From Arenibacter certesii DSM 19833 (lineage in GTDB: Bacteria > Bacteroidota > Bacteroidia > Flavobacteriales > Flavobacteriaceae), in contig NZ_KE386914.1 in assembly GCF_000429545.1 (NCBI RefSeq), forward strand, positions 220,977-284,976: a stretch of 64,000 nt of DNA, read 5' to 3'. A model generated the notes under the pieces. It did not search any database and was not told where the DNA came from. It worked only from the letters and a program-made list of their open reading frames with translations. Each line of letters opens with the position of its first letter. Within the stretch, counting starts at the first letter, position 1. Below, one piece after another: positions 36,855 through 46,108 of the stretch. The position numbers were made by a program, and so were the translations under genes.

Positions 36855-37148
36855 ATGAATCTCATGAAAATTTACAACGAATTACTAACGGAATTTAAAA
36901 GAGGCCAAACCGGGTATTCTACCATTGCTATTATTGGTCAAAGTTGTATTGGGTCAGTTGCAGTCATGCTGGCCCTAAAAAATGAAATGCCCATTGCACT
37001 TAGATTTTTCTTGGTTTTAATGGTCACTATTTTATGTATGGCATATAACGCAGCGGTATTGGCCCATTTAAAAGCTAAAATCACATTTAATCTATTAATA
37101 GTTAGTGTAGTCTTTAGTGTGATTACTATTGCAGCAAACATCCTTTAG
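36855..37148 (+). CDS. Small membrane protein of unknown function
   Basis: A 97-residue protein with three hydrophobic helices (about 20-40, 45-68 and 73-96). The start may be the ATG at 36855 or the second ATG at residue 4. I do not recognise the family. It is close behind the hemerythrin gene and before the ferredoxin gene, so it is probably part of this NO-related group. Confidence 0.65.
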   Translation: MNLMKIYNELLTEFKRGQTGYSTIAIIGQSCIGSVAVMLALKNEMPIALRFFLVLMVTILCMAYNAAVLAHLKAKITFNLLIVSVVFSVITIAANIL

Positions 37149-37200
37149 GGTATTTTTAACCCTTACTAAATGGCGGCCTAATAACTAACCAAGATTTTAG

Positions 37201-37524
37201 ATGTACACTTTAACCTATTTTGATGAGTTTGGGGACCGCTGCACGGCTAGTTTTAGCACCAATGAGTATCATAGCCTTATGGAACTCCTTTTTGATAAAT
37301 ATCTAGAGGAATGGGGCGAATGTAAAGGCAGGGCGTGGTGCGGAACCTGTCACATCAAAATTATGGAGGGATCTATTGGTCAGGAAATGGAGGAAGAAGA
37401 AAAGCATACGCTTTCCAAGATTGATGGAGCTACCAATGAGAGTCGTTTAGCCTGCCAAATTCCCGTAAATGCAGCATTGAACAATCTCGTTTTTAAAATC
37501 GTTTCTGAAAACCAGTATGACTAA
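37201..37524 (+). CDS. 2Fe-2S ferredoxin-like protein
   Basis: A 107-residue plant/adrenodoxin-type ferredoxin. The cluster ligands are in GECKGRAWCGTCHIKI (C-x5-C-x2-C, about 41-49) and the last cysteine in RLACQIPV near 85. It can pass electrons to oxygenases or to redox partners such as truncated hemoglobins. Its place between hemerythrin and hemoglobin genes suggests a reductase role in NO or oxygen chemistry, which is inference. Confidence 0.87.
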   Translation: MYTLTYFDEFGDRCTASFSTNEYHSLMELLFDKYLEEWGECKGRAWCGTCHIKIMEGSIGQEMEEEEKHTLSKIDGATNESRLACQIPVNAALNNLVFKIVSENQYD

Positions 37525-37719
37525 CAGCTCAAATTATAGATATTAATATGCGAAACCTTTTATTTCCCGACGTGAAGTACACCCATTATCTTTGTGACAC
37601 GCATAATTAACTACCTTAGGGTAAAACTATGAGGCATAGGTTGGAAACCACCGATAAGATTATAACTTAAGCGTCAAAGATTTTAAAACTCACCTTGTGA
37701 GTAAGCAATAATTAAGTAC

Positions 37720-38115
37720 ATGATAATAAAAACAGAAATAAAAGAGCGAGAAGACGTTAATCTTCTTGTGACTAGCTTCTATGCTAAAATCAGAAAGCAT
37801 GAGGTTCTAGGCCCTATTTTTAATGGTATAATTACGGACTGGGACAGCCACCTGGAGTTATTGACCGATTTTTGGGAAAGTCACCTTCTACTTAAACGAA
37901 AATATATGGGCAACCCCATTGTAGCACATCAGAAAGTAGATGAGAAAATGGATCATACCATTACGCAAGAACATTTTGGACTATGGTTAAATGAGTGGTT
38001 TGCCACTATAGATGAACTTTTTGAAGGAGAAGTGGCTTGGATAGCCAAGAATAAAGCACGAAAAATGTCGACCATGCTTTTCTTACATATTTTTCAACAT
38101 AGGAGTCGCGCATAA
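37720..38115 (+). CDS. Group III truncated hemoglobin (second copy)
   Basis: A 131-residue globin similar to the one at 32929-33318 (VTSFYAKIRKHEVLGPIFN, then TDFWESHLLLKRKYMGNP, then QEHFGLWLNEWFATIDELF with the proximal histidine). The two are clearly diverged paralogues. A 195-base spacer upstream holds the short inverted repeat CTCAC-CTT-GTGAG at 37689-37701, 18 bases before the start, which might be regulatory. The gene converges on the nos operon with a 52-base gap. Confidence 0.92.
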   Translation: MIIKTEIKEREDVNLLVTSFYAKIRKHEVLGPIFNGIITDWDSHLELLTDFWESHLLLKRKYMGNPIVAHQKVDEKMDHTITQEHFGLWLNEWFATIDELFEGEVAWIAKNKARKMSTMLFLHIFQHRSRA

Positions 38116-38167
38116 GGGCCCTGTCCCTATTATCATTAAATGCCTTTCCTCAAATAAAATATCAGCG

Positions 38168-39391
38168 CTAGTTATCAATACGCTTTACCTTAGTATTGGA
38201 CTGCCACAAGATTAGTATAATGGCTATGGGAATCAATACACTTCCTATAGCCAAGTACTTTAAATAACCATCTACCAATGGCCATCTCAACCATGCTGCC
38301 ATCCCCTTATAAAATATGAGTACTTCTGTAAAGACAAATCCCATCAAATAAATAGCATAGGATACCCTAGTAAGCTTAATCATTCTAAAATATTCCAAAA
38401 CAAAGAACAAGCCTAAGCTAATTACGCCCAAAAATGTCCAATGCAAATACCCAACAGTAAAGTCAAGAATGGTAGCCGCCAAATTTGCAAAATAGGGAAA
38501 GGTACTTAGCAACTGCAACATCATTTTAGCACATAAAAGAACGGCAACCAATATTAGCATACCATATTGCATTTTGGTCAAAACCGACGTTAATCCACTT
38601 CGATTTTCATAGCAAAACCGCACTAGAACTACCAAAGCAATCAATTGTAAGATGGCCCCCGCTCCTCCCAAAAGATAAAGCAATAGGTTGGGCCCCGTCC
38701 AAAGCGCAGATAGGAACACGCTCAGTATAATTCCTAGAGCGGCATTCCAGAAAAATATTTTGAAGGTTTTTGAAGACATTTTAAACCCATGTGCTTCTAA
38801 AATATGAATAAACAACCCAATAAGGGCTAAAATCATCCATCCATTATATTGAAAGTGCAAGTAAAAATAAATGGCCAGTCGGTACCAGATAGATTCAGGC
38901 CCCAATAGCGTCATAATTGGTCCCAAAGCCCATGGTCCAACACTTGAACCTACCATAAACCATAATGACACTGCAATACAGCGATAGGCATTGGTATCTT
39001 TTACTGATTTGGGAACGTGCTTTAAAAAGAACCCGGTAAACCAATAGGATGCTATTAAAAATAAAGTTGAAAAAATAATAGAAAATAAGGCATACCCTTG
39101 AAAAGGAAAGGTAAACAACATGCCTATTAAACAAAATTGGGTAAACCAAAATATTCTTTTATACTTCCCATTCAGTTCCTGTTTCCGTAGGAACACGTAG
39201 TATAAAAGTGAGGTAAGTGCACTATATACCCATCCCAACAGCGCAATATGAGAATGCGTATGAACTATAAATCGATAATTCATTTGTATGGGCATTGGTG
39301 CTACCACAAAGGCTCGCAAAAGGACACCTAACAAAGCGGCTAACAAAAAATAGCCCAAGGAAGAATTAATATGTGATTTAACTGAATTCAA
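38168..39391 (-). CDS. Heme-copper-oxidase-like membrane protein lacking the active site
   Basis: A 407-residue protein with about twelve membrane helices, last gene of the nos operon. It reads like a reduced heme-copper oxidase subunit I. FIVHTHSHIALLGW (H46 in register with the low-spin heme ligand), YLHFQYNGW (H179) and GYLHWTFLG (H317, low-spin heme ligand position) are present. The histidine that would hold the high-spin heme is Y315, and the copper-B HH pair is absent. I predict a single low-spin heme b and an electron-transfer or sensing role. NnrS-like proteins are an alternative reading. Confidence 0.7.
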   Translation of the reverse strand: MNSVKSHINSSLGYFLLAALLGVLLRAFVVAPMPIQMNYRFIVHTHSHIALLGWVYSALTSLLYYVFLRKQELNGKYKRIFWFTQFCLIGMLFTFPFQGYALFSIIFSTLFLIASYWFTGFFLKHVPKSVKDTNAYRCIAVSLWFMVGSSVGPWALGPIMTLLGPESIWYRLAIYFYLHFQYNGWMILALIGLFIHILEAHGFKMSSKTFKIFFWNAALGIILSVFLSALWTGPNLLLYLLGGAGAILQLIALVVLVRFCYENRSGLTSVLTKMQYGMLILVAVLLCAKMMLQLLSTFPYFANLAATILDFTVGYLHWTFLGVISLGLFFVLEYFRMIKLTRVSYAIYLMGFVFTEVLIFYKGMAAWLRWPLVDGYLKYLAIGSVLIPIAIILILWQSNTKVKRIDN

Positions 39392-39472
39392 TTATAAGGT
39401 GGTAAAGCGCTAAAGTACTAATTATAGTGGTCTACGATAAAAAATTCCCGCAGGGGCTGCGAAGTTTAGTTA

Positions 39473-40255
39473 TTAAAAATCCTTTCTTTTCGATTTGTAT
39501 CCCAATCTCCAAACCGGGATTATGGTCCATAGAGTAAGCATCACTATAGAAATCATTAGGCCAAGATTAGTTCCAAAAAATTGTTTGAAAATTGCTCCTG
39601 TATATCCCAATAGGGCAGAAATATCCAATTTTAATAGGATAAGGGTCCTAGAGAGATCTATAGGATTAAACATGGTGGCAATCAAAGAGAAATTATCCAA
39701 AGGGTATTTTTCAAAAACAATCAAGGACATTAAAAACAGTCCGTCATAGATAACTGCTAGAAACAGCCAAACCAATACAGCGTAGCCAAATCCCTTAATT
39801 TTATTTTCGTTAGAAAGGGCTATGTTAAAGGCCAATGCCGTAAAAATCATAGTTAAAAACGCTCCCGTAATTAGCAATAGGGAAAAATCCCAAATGGCGT
39901 TACTTTCAAAAAGTCCATATAGTGCAAAGGGAATTCCAAGTCCCAATACCAAACTCATAGTTAATGAACCAGCAACCCCAAGGTATTGTCCAAAAAATAT
40001 GGACGATCGTTTAATGGGTTGAGCCAATAGCAGTTCGGTAAATTCTTTGGAATTATAGAAGTACATCACACCAAAAATGGTCCCTATCAGCGGTACCAGT
40101 ACAATTATGACATTCATTAACGTTATTACAGCCTTGGACAACTCATTGTTTAAAAACAATAATACAAAGCCCAACAGCAAGTAAAAAAGGAAATACACGT
40201 AGCTCCATCGGCTGCGCATTAGATCGTAAAAGCTATATTTTAATATTTTAATCAT
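39473..40255 (-). CDS. nosY: ABC transporter permease of the nos cluster
   Basis: A 260-residue ABC-2 type permease with six membrane helices, opening with MIKILKYSFYDLMRSRWSYV. The LLLAQPIKRSSIFFGQYLG loop near 75 is typical of NosY. With NosF and NosD it supports maturation of the CuZ centre of NosZ, probably by exporting or supplying a sulfur compound. It starts five bases after nosF, and the oxidase-like gene follows 81 bases later. Confidence 0.92.
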   Translation of the reverse strand: MIKILKYSFYDLMRSRWSYVYFLFYLLLGFVLLFLNNELSKAVITLMNVIIVLVPLIGTIFGVMYFYNSKEFTELLLAQPIKRSSIFFGQYLGVAGSLTMSLVLGLGIPFALYGLFESNAIWDFSLLLITGAFLTMIFTALAFNIALSNENKIKGFGYAVLVWLFLAVIYDGLFLMSLIVFEKYPLDNFSLIATMFNPIDLSRTLILLKLDISALLGYTGAIFKQFFGTNLGLMISIVMLTLWTIIPVWRLGYKSKRKDF

Positions 40256-40260
40256 GATTT

Positions 40261-40959
40261 TTAGGGAGTAGATATGGCCGCAATGGCATGTTCAAAATTA
40301 GTTTGATTGGTTTTAATCTTTAAGGCACTTATACTTCCTTTAAAATATATTTTTCCTTCCAAAAGATAGACCACCTCATCGGAAACCTCTTCTACAAACT
40401 GCATAATATGTGAGGTTATTAAAAAAGTCTTTCCTTTTGCCTTTTCCTCAAAGATGAGTTCTTTTAATCTGATGAGCGCCAACGGATCTAACCCATTGGT
40501 AGGCTCATCCAGGATAATAAGTGGACAATCGAACATAAAGGTCAATACAATATTTACTTTCTGCTTGGTTCCACCAGACAGGTTGCTCAATTTTTTATCC
40601 AAAAAAGGCTCCAGGCCAAATCGGGCTATAAGTTGCTCTTCGTCACTAGGCATCTGCCGTATGTCCTTTATCATCTCAATCAACTCCTTTACCCTAAGGT
40701 TACCCGGAAAATTGGCTATTTGTGGTAAATAGTTGATCTGTTGTCGGTATTTCCACTGATTTTTAATACGGGTGTCCATAACAGATATAGTACCCTTATC
40801 CGGAATTACCATTCCTAAGACAGCTTTGATCAAGGTTGTTTTACCAGAACCATTGGGTCCTAAGACAGCAAATATATCACCTCCGTGAATACTAAGGTCC
40901 AATCCCGTTAATACCGGGATTTTTCCAAATTTTTTATATAGGTTTTCTACCAGTATCAT
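40261..40959 (-). CDS. nosF: ABC transporter ATP-binding protein of the nos cluster
   Basis: A 232-residue ATPase with Walker A GPNGSGKTTLIK near 34, the signature LSGGTKQKV near 127 and Walker B LIILDEPTNGLDP near 145. It pairs with NosY, the permease, in copper-centre maturation. The start overlaps the end of nosD by four bases (ATGA). Alternative ABC functions are possible, but the nos neighbourhood fixes the assignment. Confidence 0.93.
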   Translation of the reverse strand: MILVENLYKKFGKIPVLTGLDLSIHGGDIFAVLGPNGSGKTTLIKAVLGMVIPDKGTISVMDTRIKNQWKYRQQINYLPQIANFPGNLRVKELIEMIKDIRQMPSDEEQLIARFGLEPFLDKKLSNLSGGTKQKVNIVLTFMFDCPLIILDEPTNGLDPLALIRLKELIFEEKAKGKTFLITSHIMQFVEEVSDEVVYLLEGKIYFKGSISALKIKTNQTNFEHAIAAISTP

Positions 40960-42194
40960 TTGATTCTTTTCATTAATGGTTTTGCATCAACTAAATTATC
41001 CGGAGTAAAAACCGGAGAGACCTTTTCAGAAAAATCGATTATATCCATAAATAGACTTCGCAAAAGAATAATAGTTTCTGGAGTCCGGTTTACGATATAA
41101 GAAAATAGCTTAACAGGTCTATAGGGTATATCACCTATGCCATTCCTATCCAAATCATAACCAGTATAATCGCTCCAATAATTTTCCTCAAATACATTGT
41201 CGTTTAGATTACTGTTATAGGCAAGGTCAAATGAATTATACAGAAAATTATTTCTGGTGATCGTATTGGTATAACAAGCCCCTCGTACTTTTATGGCCCA
41301 TCCATTCCTTATAAAATCATTGTTTTTATAAACTATTCGGTTAGAGCCTTCAATACTGATCCCTACGGTATTCTCTTCAAACGTATTCCCAGAAATCTCG
41401 GCGTCATTAATCTCCTTTAACAAAAGGCCAAAAGAAGCTGTTCCCCAATTATTTTTAAAGGTATTCCCGTGCATGTTTATCCTTTTAGAAAACATCACTG
41501 CTACCCCTGCCCCATTACTCTCAAAAGTATTCCCCTCATAGATATCATCATTGGAAAACATAAAATGAAGCCCATAGCGCAGATTATTGGCGCTATAGTT
41601 ATTCTCGATGGTGATGAAATCCGAAAACTCTAGATAAATTCCATCCCTTACCTGCTGTACAGAATTATTGGCGACCATGATATGTTGCGAATGCCATAAT
41701 TGAATGCCATTCCCTGAGTTGTATTCATCTTTTGCATCTCCTACAATAGTATTATTCAGGACTTTCCCGTTTTTAGACCTTTCTAAGTAGATACCAAAGA
41801 ATAACTTTTCTAACTTCACATTCTGTATTAAAAAATCCTCACTTCTTATAACGCGTATGGCCGCATAGTCCGAGGTATAGCTAGTGCCCACATTTTTAAT
41901 ATGTAAGCCATCTATGGTAACGTTATTGGCTGCAATCTGAATAATCTCACCTTGCTCTTCCCCATCAATTATGGGATGGTCTTCTCCAATCAAGGTCAAC
42001 GGCTTATCTATCCTAATATTAAACTCTTTATAGGTTCCTTTTTTAATCAAAATAGTATCAAAATCCGCTGCCTGGGCTATTGCTTCTTTAATAGTCTTTA
42101 TTGAACATGTACTGCAGACCGTAATTGTAGAAGCCCACAGATTAGTGCCAAGCAAGAGCAAAATCACATATATTAAAACATGCTTCCTCTTCAT
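40956..42194 (-). CDS. nosD: Nitrous oxide reductase maturation protein NosD
   Basis: A 412-residue periplasmic protein with a signal peptide (cut near residue 22) and a right-handed beta-helix built of NosD/CASH repeats. Typical rungs read like NNVTIDGLHIKN and GNTFEENTVGISI. It helps assemble the copper-sulfur CuZ centre of NosZ with NosF and NosY. Length and repeat pattern are normal. It sits between nosL and nosF in the usual order. Confidence 0.94.
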   Translation of the reverse strand: MKRKHVLIYVILLLLGTNLWASTITVCSTCSIKTIKEAIAQAADFDTILIKKGTYKEFNIRIDKPLTLIGEDHPIIDGEEQGEIIQIAANNVTIDGLHIKNVGTSYTSDYAAIRVIRSEDFLIQNVKLEKLFFGIYLERSKNGKVLNNTIVGDAKDEYNSGNGIQLWHSQHIMVANNSVQQVRDGIYLEFSDFITIENNYSANNLRYGLHFMFSNDDIYEGNTFESNGAGVAVMFSKRINMHGNTFKNNWGTASFGLLLKEINDAEISGNTFEENTVGISIEGSNRIVYKNNDFIRNGWAIKVRGACYTNTITRNNFLYNSFDLAYNSNLNDNVFEENYWSDYTGYDLDRNGIGDIPYRPVKLFSYIVNRTPETIILLRSLFMDIIDFSEKVSPVFTPDNLVDAKPLMKRIK

Positions 42195-42299
42195 TATATA
42201 ATATTAAAGAATTTATAATTTCCCCCTGGGAAAATCCCATGTGGTATCGCTTTATGCACTTGCTGGTTGTTGTAATTGTTAATTATATACCTCATTAAT

Positions 42300-42731
42300 T
42301 CAGTTCTCAAATCTCAGTTTTAACTGTTCCCAATTTAATTGGTCGCCATCGTGAATCAGCAAAGCCTCCTCTATCCCTTCCTTGGTTCCGAAAGCTGTTA
42401 GGTATTCTCCCATGGGACTGGGTATCCCCTCACTAACCAGGTAAAATGCTTTGGTTGCATCGATTAATTTTCCAGGGTTAGAATAATCATTTGTTAAGAA
42501 TAGGGCTATTTCGCTAGAATCAATATCGTTTAGATGGTTCAACATACATTCCGTAGCATCAAAATTAAATCCCTTGCCCTTTTCCGTTACAATTTGAGCA
42601 GCATGTTGTCTATCTACTATCGTCATACTACAAAAGTGACACGCATCTGACCCGTAATCTATGGGTTGTGGTTTAATACTACAGGAAGTAAATACGAGTA
42701 ATAAAATAGCAGGGAGAAAATATTTTGTCAT
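42300..42731 (-). CDS. nosL: Copper chaperone lipoprotein NosL
   Basis: A 143-residue lipoprotein (lipobox FTSCSIK, cysteine at 17) of the NosL family, which delivers copper to apo-NosZ. The metal-binding text is DACHFCSMTIVD near 29-40 (C31, C34, M36), followed by FDATECMLNHL near 74. It lies between the 209-residue membrane protein and nosD, all on the same strand. Confidence 0.94.
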   Translation of the reverse strand: MTKYFLPAILLLVFTSCSIKPQPIDYGSDACHFCSMTIVDRQHAAQIVTEKGKGFNFDATECMLNHLNDIDSSEIALFLTNDYSNPGKLIDATKAFYLVSEGIPSPMGEYLTAFGTKEGIEEALLIHDGDQLNWEQLKLRFEN

Positions 42732-42763
42732 TCTTTATATCTTAAAATTAATTGGCTGTTCTT

Positions 42764-43393
42764 TTAATTGGTTTCACTATTCACTTTTATTTTATCACTT
42801 TTCCAACCGAAGTAGGAAGCAACCAAAGTAAGTAGCATTCCAACAAACAACAGATAGCCACCAACACCCGGTAATGAGGTAACATTAAAATTCAAAATTT
42901 TAGCATTCCCTAATAGGGGCGGTTTATAGGTCATAGGAGTACCATCTGGTTGGGTAAGCTTCATAATGGCTCGCGGATCTAAATCAGTTCCATAATCCGT
43001 CATCCATGCATTAAAATCATACATTCCTAAAAGCCCCAGAACAGACATCAGCACAAACCATCCAACAAACCATTTATAGGAAACCTTGCCAAACAACCCA
43101 AGAAGTCCAATGAGTAATCCAAGAAAAACCATTCCTCCAACTACCAAAGGAAAAGTGCTAAACTCCCACATTTCATCTGGTTTAGGTAAGGTCTTCATCC
43201 CAATATAGTGATTTAACCCATCTATGTTCTGAATATCAAATTCCTGAACTCCCCTAATACCGTTAATATGGATATTCATTCCCAAAGGCTCCGGATATTG
43301 TGGTGCTCCTAGCATAATATTCCAAAGTGGAAATACAAAGAGTCCCAATAACAACAGTGAGCCAATAATCATTAATACACTTGCTTTTTTCAT
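42764..43393 (-). CDS. Nos-cluster membrane protein of unknown function
   Basis: A 209-residue protein with four predicted helices: about 5-28, 84-105, 108-130 and 176-197. Two soluble, probably periplasmic parts carry conserved-looking text (INGIRGVQEFDIQNIDGLNH and the ATP-unlike IMKLTQPDGTPMTYKPPLLG). I do not recognise a named family. It lies between nosZ and nosL with short spacing and so probably serves NosZ maturation or electron delivery. It has no heme or iron-sulfur motif. Confidence 0.75.
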   Translation of the reverse strand: MKKASVLMIIGSLLLLGLFVFPLWNIMLGAPQYPEPLGMNIHINGIRGVQEFDIQNIDGLNHYIGMKTLPKPDEMWEFSTFPLVVGGMVFLGLLIGLLGLFGKVSYKWFVGWFVLMSVLGLLGMYDFNAWMTDYGTDLDPRAIMKLTQPDGTPMTYKPPLLGNAKILNFNVTSLPGVGGYLLFVGMLLTLVASYFGWKSDKIKVNSETN

Positions 43394-43520
43394 CTCTTTT
43401 CTTGTTTTTCAATACTAAATTGAAAATGATATTGGTTGGCTATTCTAGATATTAATTTGTTAAAAAAGCGGGCAGTTCTTTAACATCGCCCGCTTCCCAT
43501 CTAAACCAAAATAAGTACGT

Positions 43521-45482
43521 TTAATCTTCTCCTAGGGACCAACTCAATTCCAAATCGGAATCTGCTGGTGAAACCCGTACATAACCTTGCATTTCTTGGT
43601 GAAGTGCAGAACAAAAATCTGTACAGTAGAATGGCCAGACACCTACTTTTTTAGGCTCCCATAATAGCGTCTTGGTCTGCCCTGGCACAATCAATAATTC
43701 CGCATTTGTAGCACCGATCATAGCAAAGCCGTGAGGGACATCAAAATCTTGTTCTTGATTGGTTATATGGAAATACACCTTATCTCCCACTTTTATACCT
43801 TCAATATTGTCTGGTGTAAAGTGGCTACGGATAGTGGACATATAGATATGTACATCTTTTCCGTCTCTTTCTATCTTGGTATCGTTTGCTGTTAAAGCAG
43901 CATAGGGATGTTTATTCTCAGAAAGTTTAAATATCTTTTTAGAATTAGCTATCAATTTCTCTGCTGGTATCCCTGCAGCATAATGTGGTTCCCCATGTGT
44001 TGGAAAATCATATAGCAACTCCATTTTATCGCCAGAAATATCATACAACTGAGCAGAGTGTTCCATTTCTGGACCTACTGGAAGATACCTATCTTTAGTA
44101 ATCTTGTTCATAGAGATATAATATTTTCCAAATGGTTTTTGGGAATTTCCTCCGGGAATCATTCCATGTCCTACAGAATAATAAGAAGGCTGTCTGTCCA
44201 CAACTTCCCAAGTTCCCAATTTCCATTTTACCACTTCAGAAGAGATAAAGAAAGTAGTATAGGCGTTTCCTTTTCCATCAAATTCGGTATGTAACGGTCC
44301 AAGACCTGGCTGGGAAACTACTCCCGCAAGAACATCTTCAAACTTTAAAATAGGAATTCCATAAGCTTCTCCATCAAATTTTTCTTTCTCAATGGCTTCC
44401 AACATTCTAGTAAAGGAATGTACTGTTAAATCTGAGGACAGCTTTCCGTTCCCTACTATATATTCCCCAGATGGATCTACATCACAACCATGTGGAGATT
44501 TAGGCGTAGGCAAGAAATAAACAGCGCCAGGAACTTTTGTTGGATCTACCGTAAGGACTTCTTTCTTCATGGTAGAAGTAGCAGTATGGGTATGATCATC
44601 ATAAACGTTATGCGCATACTCGGCCGGCATTATAGTTCCTCCTCCGTTATTTACATACTCTTCTATTTTCTTCCAGTTTACAGCAGCAATAAAATCCTTA
44701 TCATTTTGAGAAGAATTTACCTCCATTAGGGTATTTGCCTCCTCAGTATTATAGGTGGTAAAGAAAAACCATCCATGAGATTTCCCTCTTCCTGGATGCG
44801 ACAGGTCATAATTGAAGCCAGGCATCATCAATTGGAATTTGATGTCCATACGACCCGTTTCAGGGGCCACACTAATAAAAGACAAGGCACCTTTAAAATT
44901 CCCTTTATAATCTTTAATAGGCATATCTCGCTGAGGAACAGGAACAGCAAACCTAGTACCAGCTACTACATACTCTGTATTTTCTGTAATGAAAGAGGAA
45001 CTGTGGTTACCAGCACTATTGGGCACCTCAATAATCTCTGCCGTCTCAAAAGTAGTCAGGTCGATCCTAGCGATTCTAGGGGTGTTATTCCCATTGATAA
45101 AAATCCACCTTCCGTCTAACTCCCCATTCGTCTGAGAAATATCGGGGTGGTGAGCATCATCCCAAGGCACAAATCCGAAAGAGGTATTTAGCATGGGTTT
45201 GGTTTCCTCGGAATAGCCATAGCCATTTGTAGGAAACTGGGAAAAAACAGGAATCTCTTTAAACATCCTTCCAGAAGGCAATCCGTATACGGTAAGGTTA
45301 CCGGTATATCCTCCGGAGAAGAAGGCATAGAATTCGTCATACTCACCAGGAGCAACATATACCCGCTCTGCAGCTCCTGAACTCAAGGCACCGCCAGAAG
45401 ATGATTTCCCTTGGTTTCCGCAACTGGTCACTAGAGCAAAAATACCCAGCAATCCGAAATATAAATTAGTATATTTTTTCAT
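43521..45482 (-). CDS. nosZ: Nitrous oxide reductase, Sec-type (clade II) lipoprotein
   Basis: Reduces N2O to N2 in the periplasm. The 653-residue product has a Sec/lipoprotein signal (LVTSCGNQ, cysteine at 21) in place of the twin-arginine signal of clade I. Its beta-propeller holds the CuZ histidines (DDAHHPDIS near 108-116 among others), and a C-terminal cupredoxin domain holds the CuA ligands C620, C624, H628 and M631 in FYCTDFCSALHQEMQGY. Length is normal for Bacteroidota. It lies between the fasciclin gene and the 209-residue membrane protein. Confidence 0.97.
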   Translation of the reverse strand: MKKYTNLYFGLLGIFALVTSCGNQGKSSSGGALSSGAAERVYVAPGEYDEFYAFFSGGYTGNLTVYGLPSGRMFKEIPVFSQFPTNGYGYSEETKPMLNTSFGFVPWDDAHHPDISQTNGELDGRWIFINGNNTPRIARIDLTTFETAEIIEVPNSAGNHSSSFITENTEYVVAGTRFAVPVPQRDMPIKDYKGNFKGALSFISVAPETGRMDIKFQLMMPGFNYDLSHPGRGKSHGWFFFTTYNTEEANTLMEVNSSQNDKDFIAAVNWKKIEEYVNNGGGTIMPAEYAHNVYDDHTHTATSTMKKEVLTVDPTKVPGAVYFLPTPKSPHGCDVDPSGEYIVGNGKLSSDLTVHSFTRMLEAIEKEKFDGEAYGIPILKFEDVLAGVVSQPGLGPLHTEFDGKGNAYTTFFISSEVVKWKLGTWEVVDRQPSYYSVGHGMIPGGNSQKPFGKYYISMNKITKDRYLPVGPEMEHSAQLYDISGDKMELLYDFPTHGEPHYAAGIPAEKLIANSKKIFKLSENKHPYAALTANDTKIERDGKDVHIYMSTIRSHFTPDNIEGIKVGDKVYFHITNQEQDFDVPHGFAMIGATNAELLIVPGQTKTLLWEPKKVGVWPFYCTDFCSALHQEMQGYVRVSPADSDLELSWSLGED

Positions 45483-45512
45483 TTCAAAAATTTAATTGAT
45501 TATTCTTTATTA

Positions 45513-46094
45513 CTATTCTGTAGGGGGTAATATTACCTTATCTACCACATGTACTATTCCGTTGCCGGCAGGAATGCTGGCTATAATTTTTGCGCCACCA
45601 ACATACACATCGTCGCCTATGACCTCTACGGCAACATTCTGATTGTTTGCCTGCCCTAGTTTTTTAAACTTCTTCAACAAATCCACATTATAATTTCCAG
45701 GAGTTACATGGAACTTCAGAATATTGGCCAAGGCTTCCTTGTTTTCCGGTTTCAGCAAATCTTCTACAGTTCCTTCTGGCAGGGCATCAAAAGCTTCATT
45801 AGTTGGCGCAAATACCATAAGTGGCCCGGCATTTACCAACACGTTTTCCAAACCTGCCTCCTGCACAGCCGCTATCAAAATGGTATGATCCGGTGATCCT
45901 TTGGCAATGTTCAGTACATTGGGAGTAGAACTATCATCCTCTATAAAGGCTTGACCTTGATTGGCATCGATTTCTTTCTCCGTCGTATTAGAAGTATCCA
46001 TCAGTGTAGCCTTGTCCCCATTTTTACAACCAGATACTAAACCCAGAATAAGAAATGAAACTGCCCATAACTTTAAGTGGATGATTGGCTTCAT
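45513..46094 (-). CDS. Fasciclin-domain lipoprotein
   Basis: A 193-residue lipoprotein (lipobox GLVSGCKN near 23) with one fasciclin (FAS1) domain. HTILIAAVQEAGLENVLVN, VFAPTNEAFDALPEGTVEDL and the C-terminal NGIVHVVDKVILPP are all present. FAS1 domains mediate adhesion or protein contact. In flavobacterial nos operons a fasciclin protein between cytochrome c and nosZ suggests a docking role near the reductase, but this is unproven. Confidence 0.9.
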   Translation of the reverse strand: MKPIIHLKLWAVSFLILGLVSGCKNGDKATLMDTSNTTEKEIDANQGQAFIEDDSSTPNVLNIAKGSPDHTILIAAVQEAGLENVLVNAGPLMVFAPTNEAFDALPEGTVEDLLKPENKEALANILKFHVTPGNYNVDLLKKFKKLGQANNQNVAVEVIGDDVYVGGAKIIASIPAGNGIVHVVDKVILPPTE

Positions 46095-46108
46095 ATTAAA
46101 TCGTTTTA

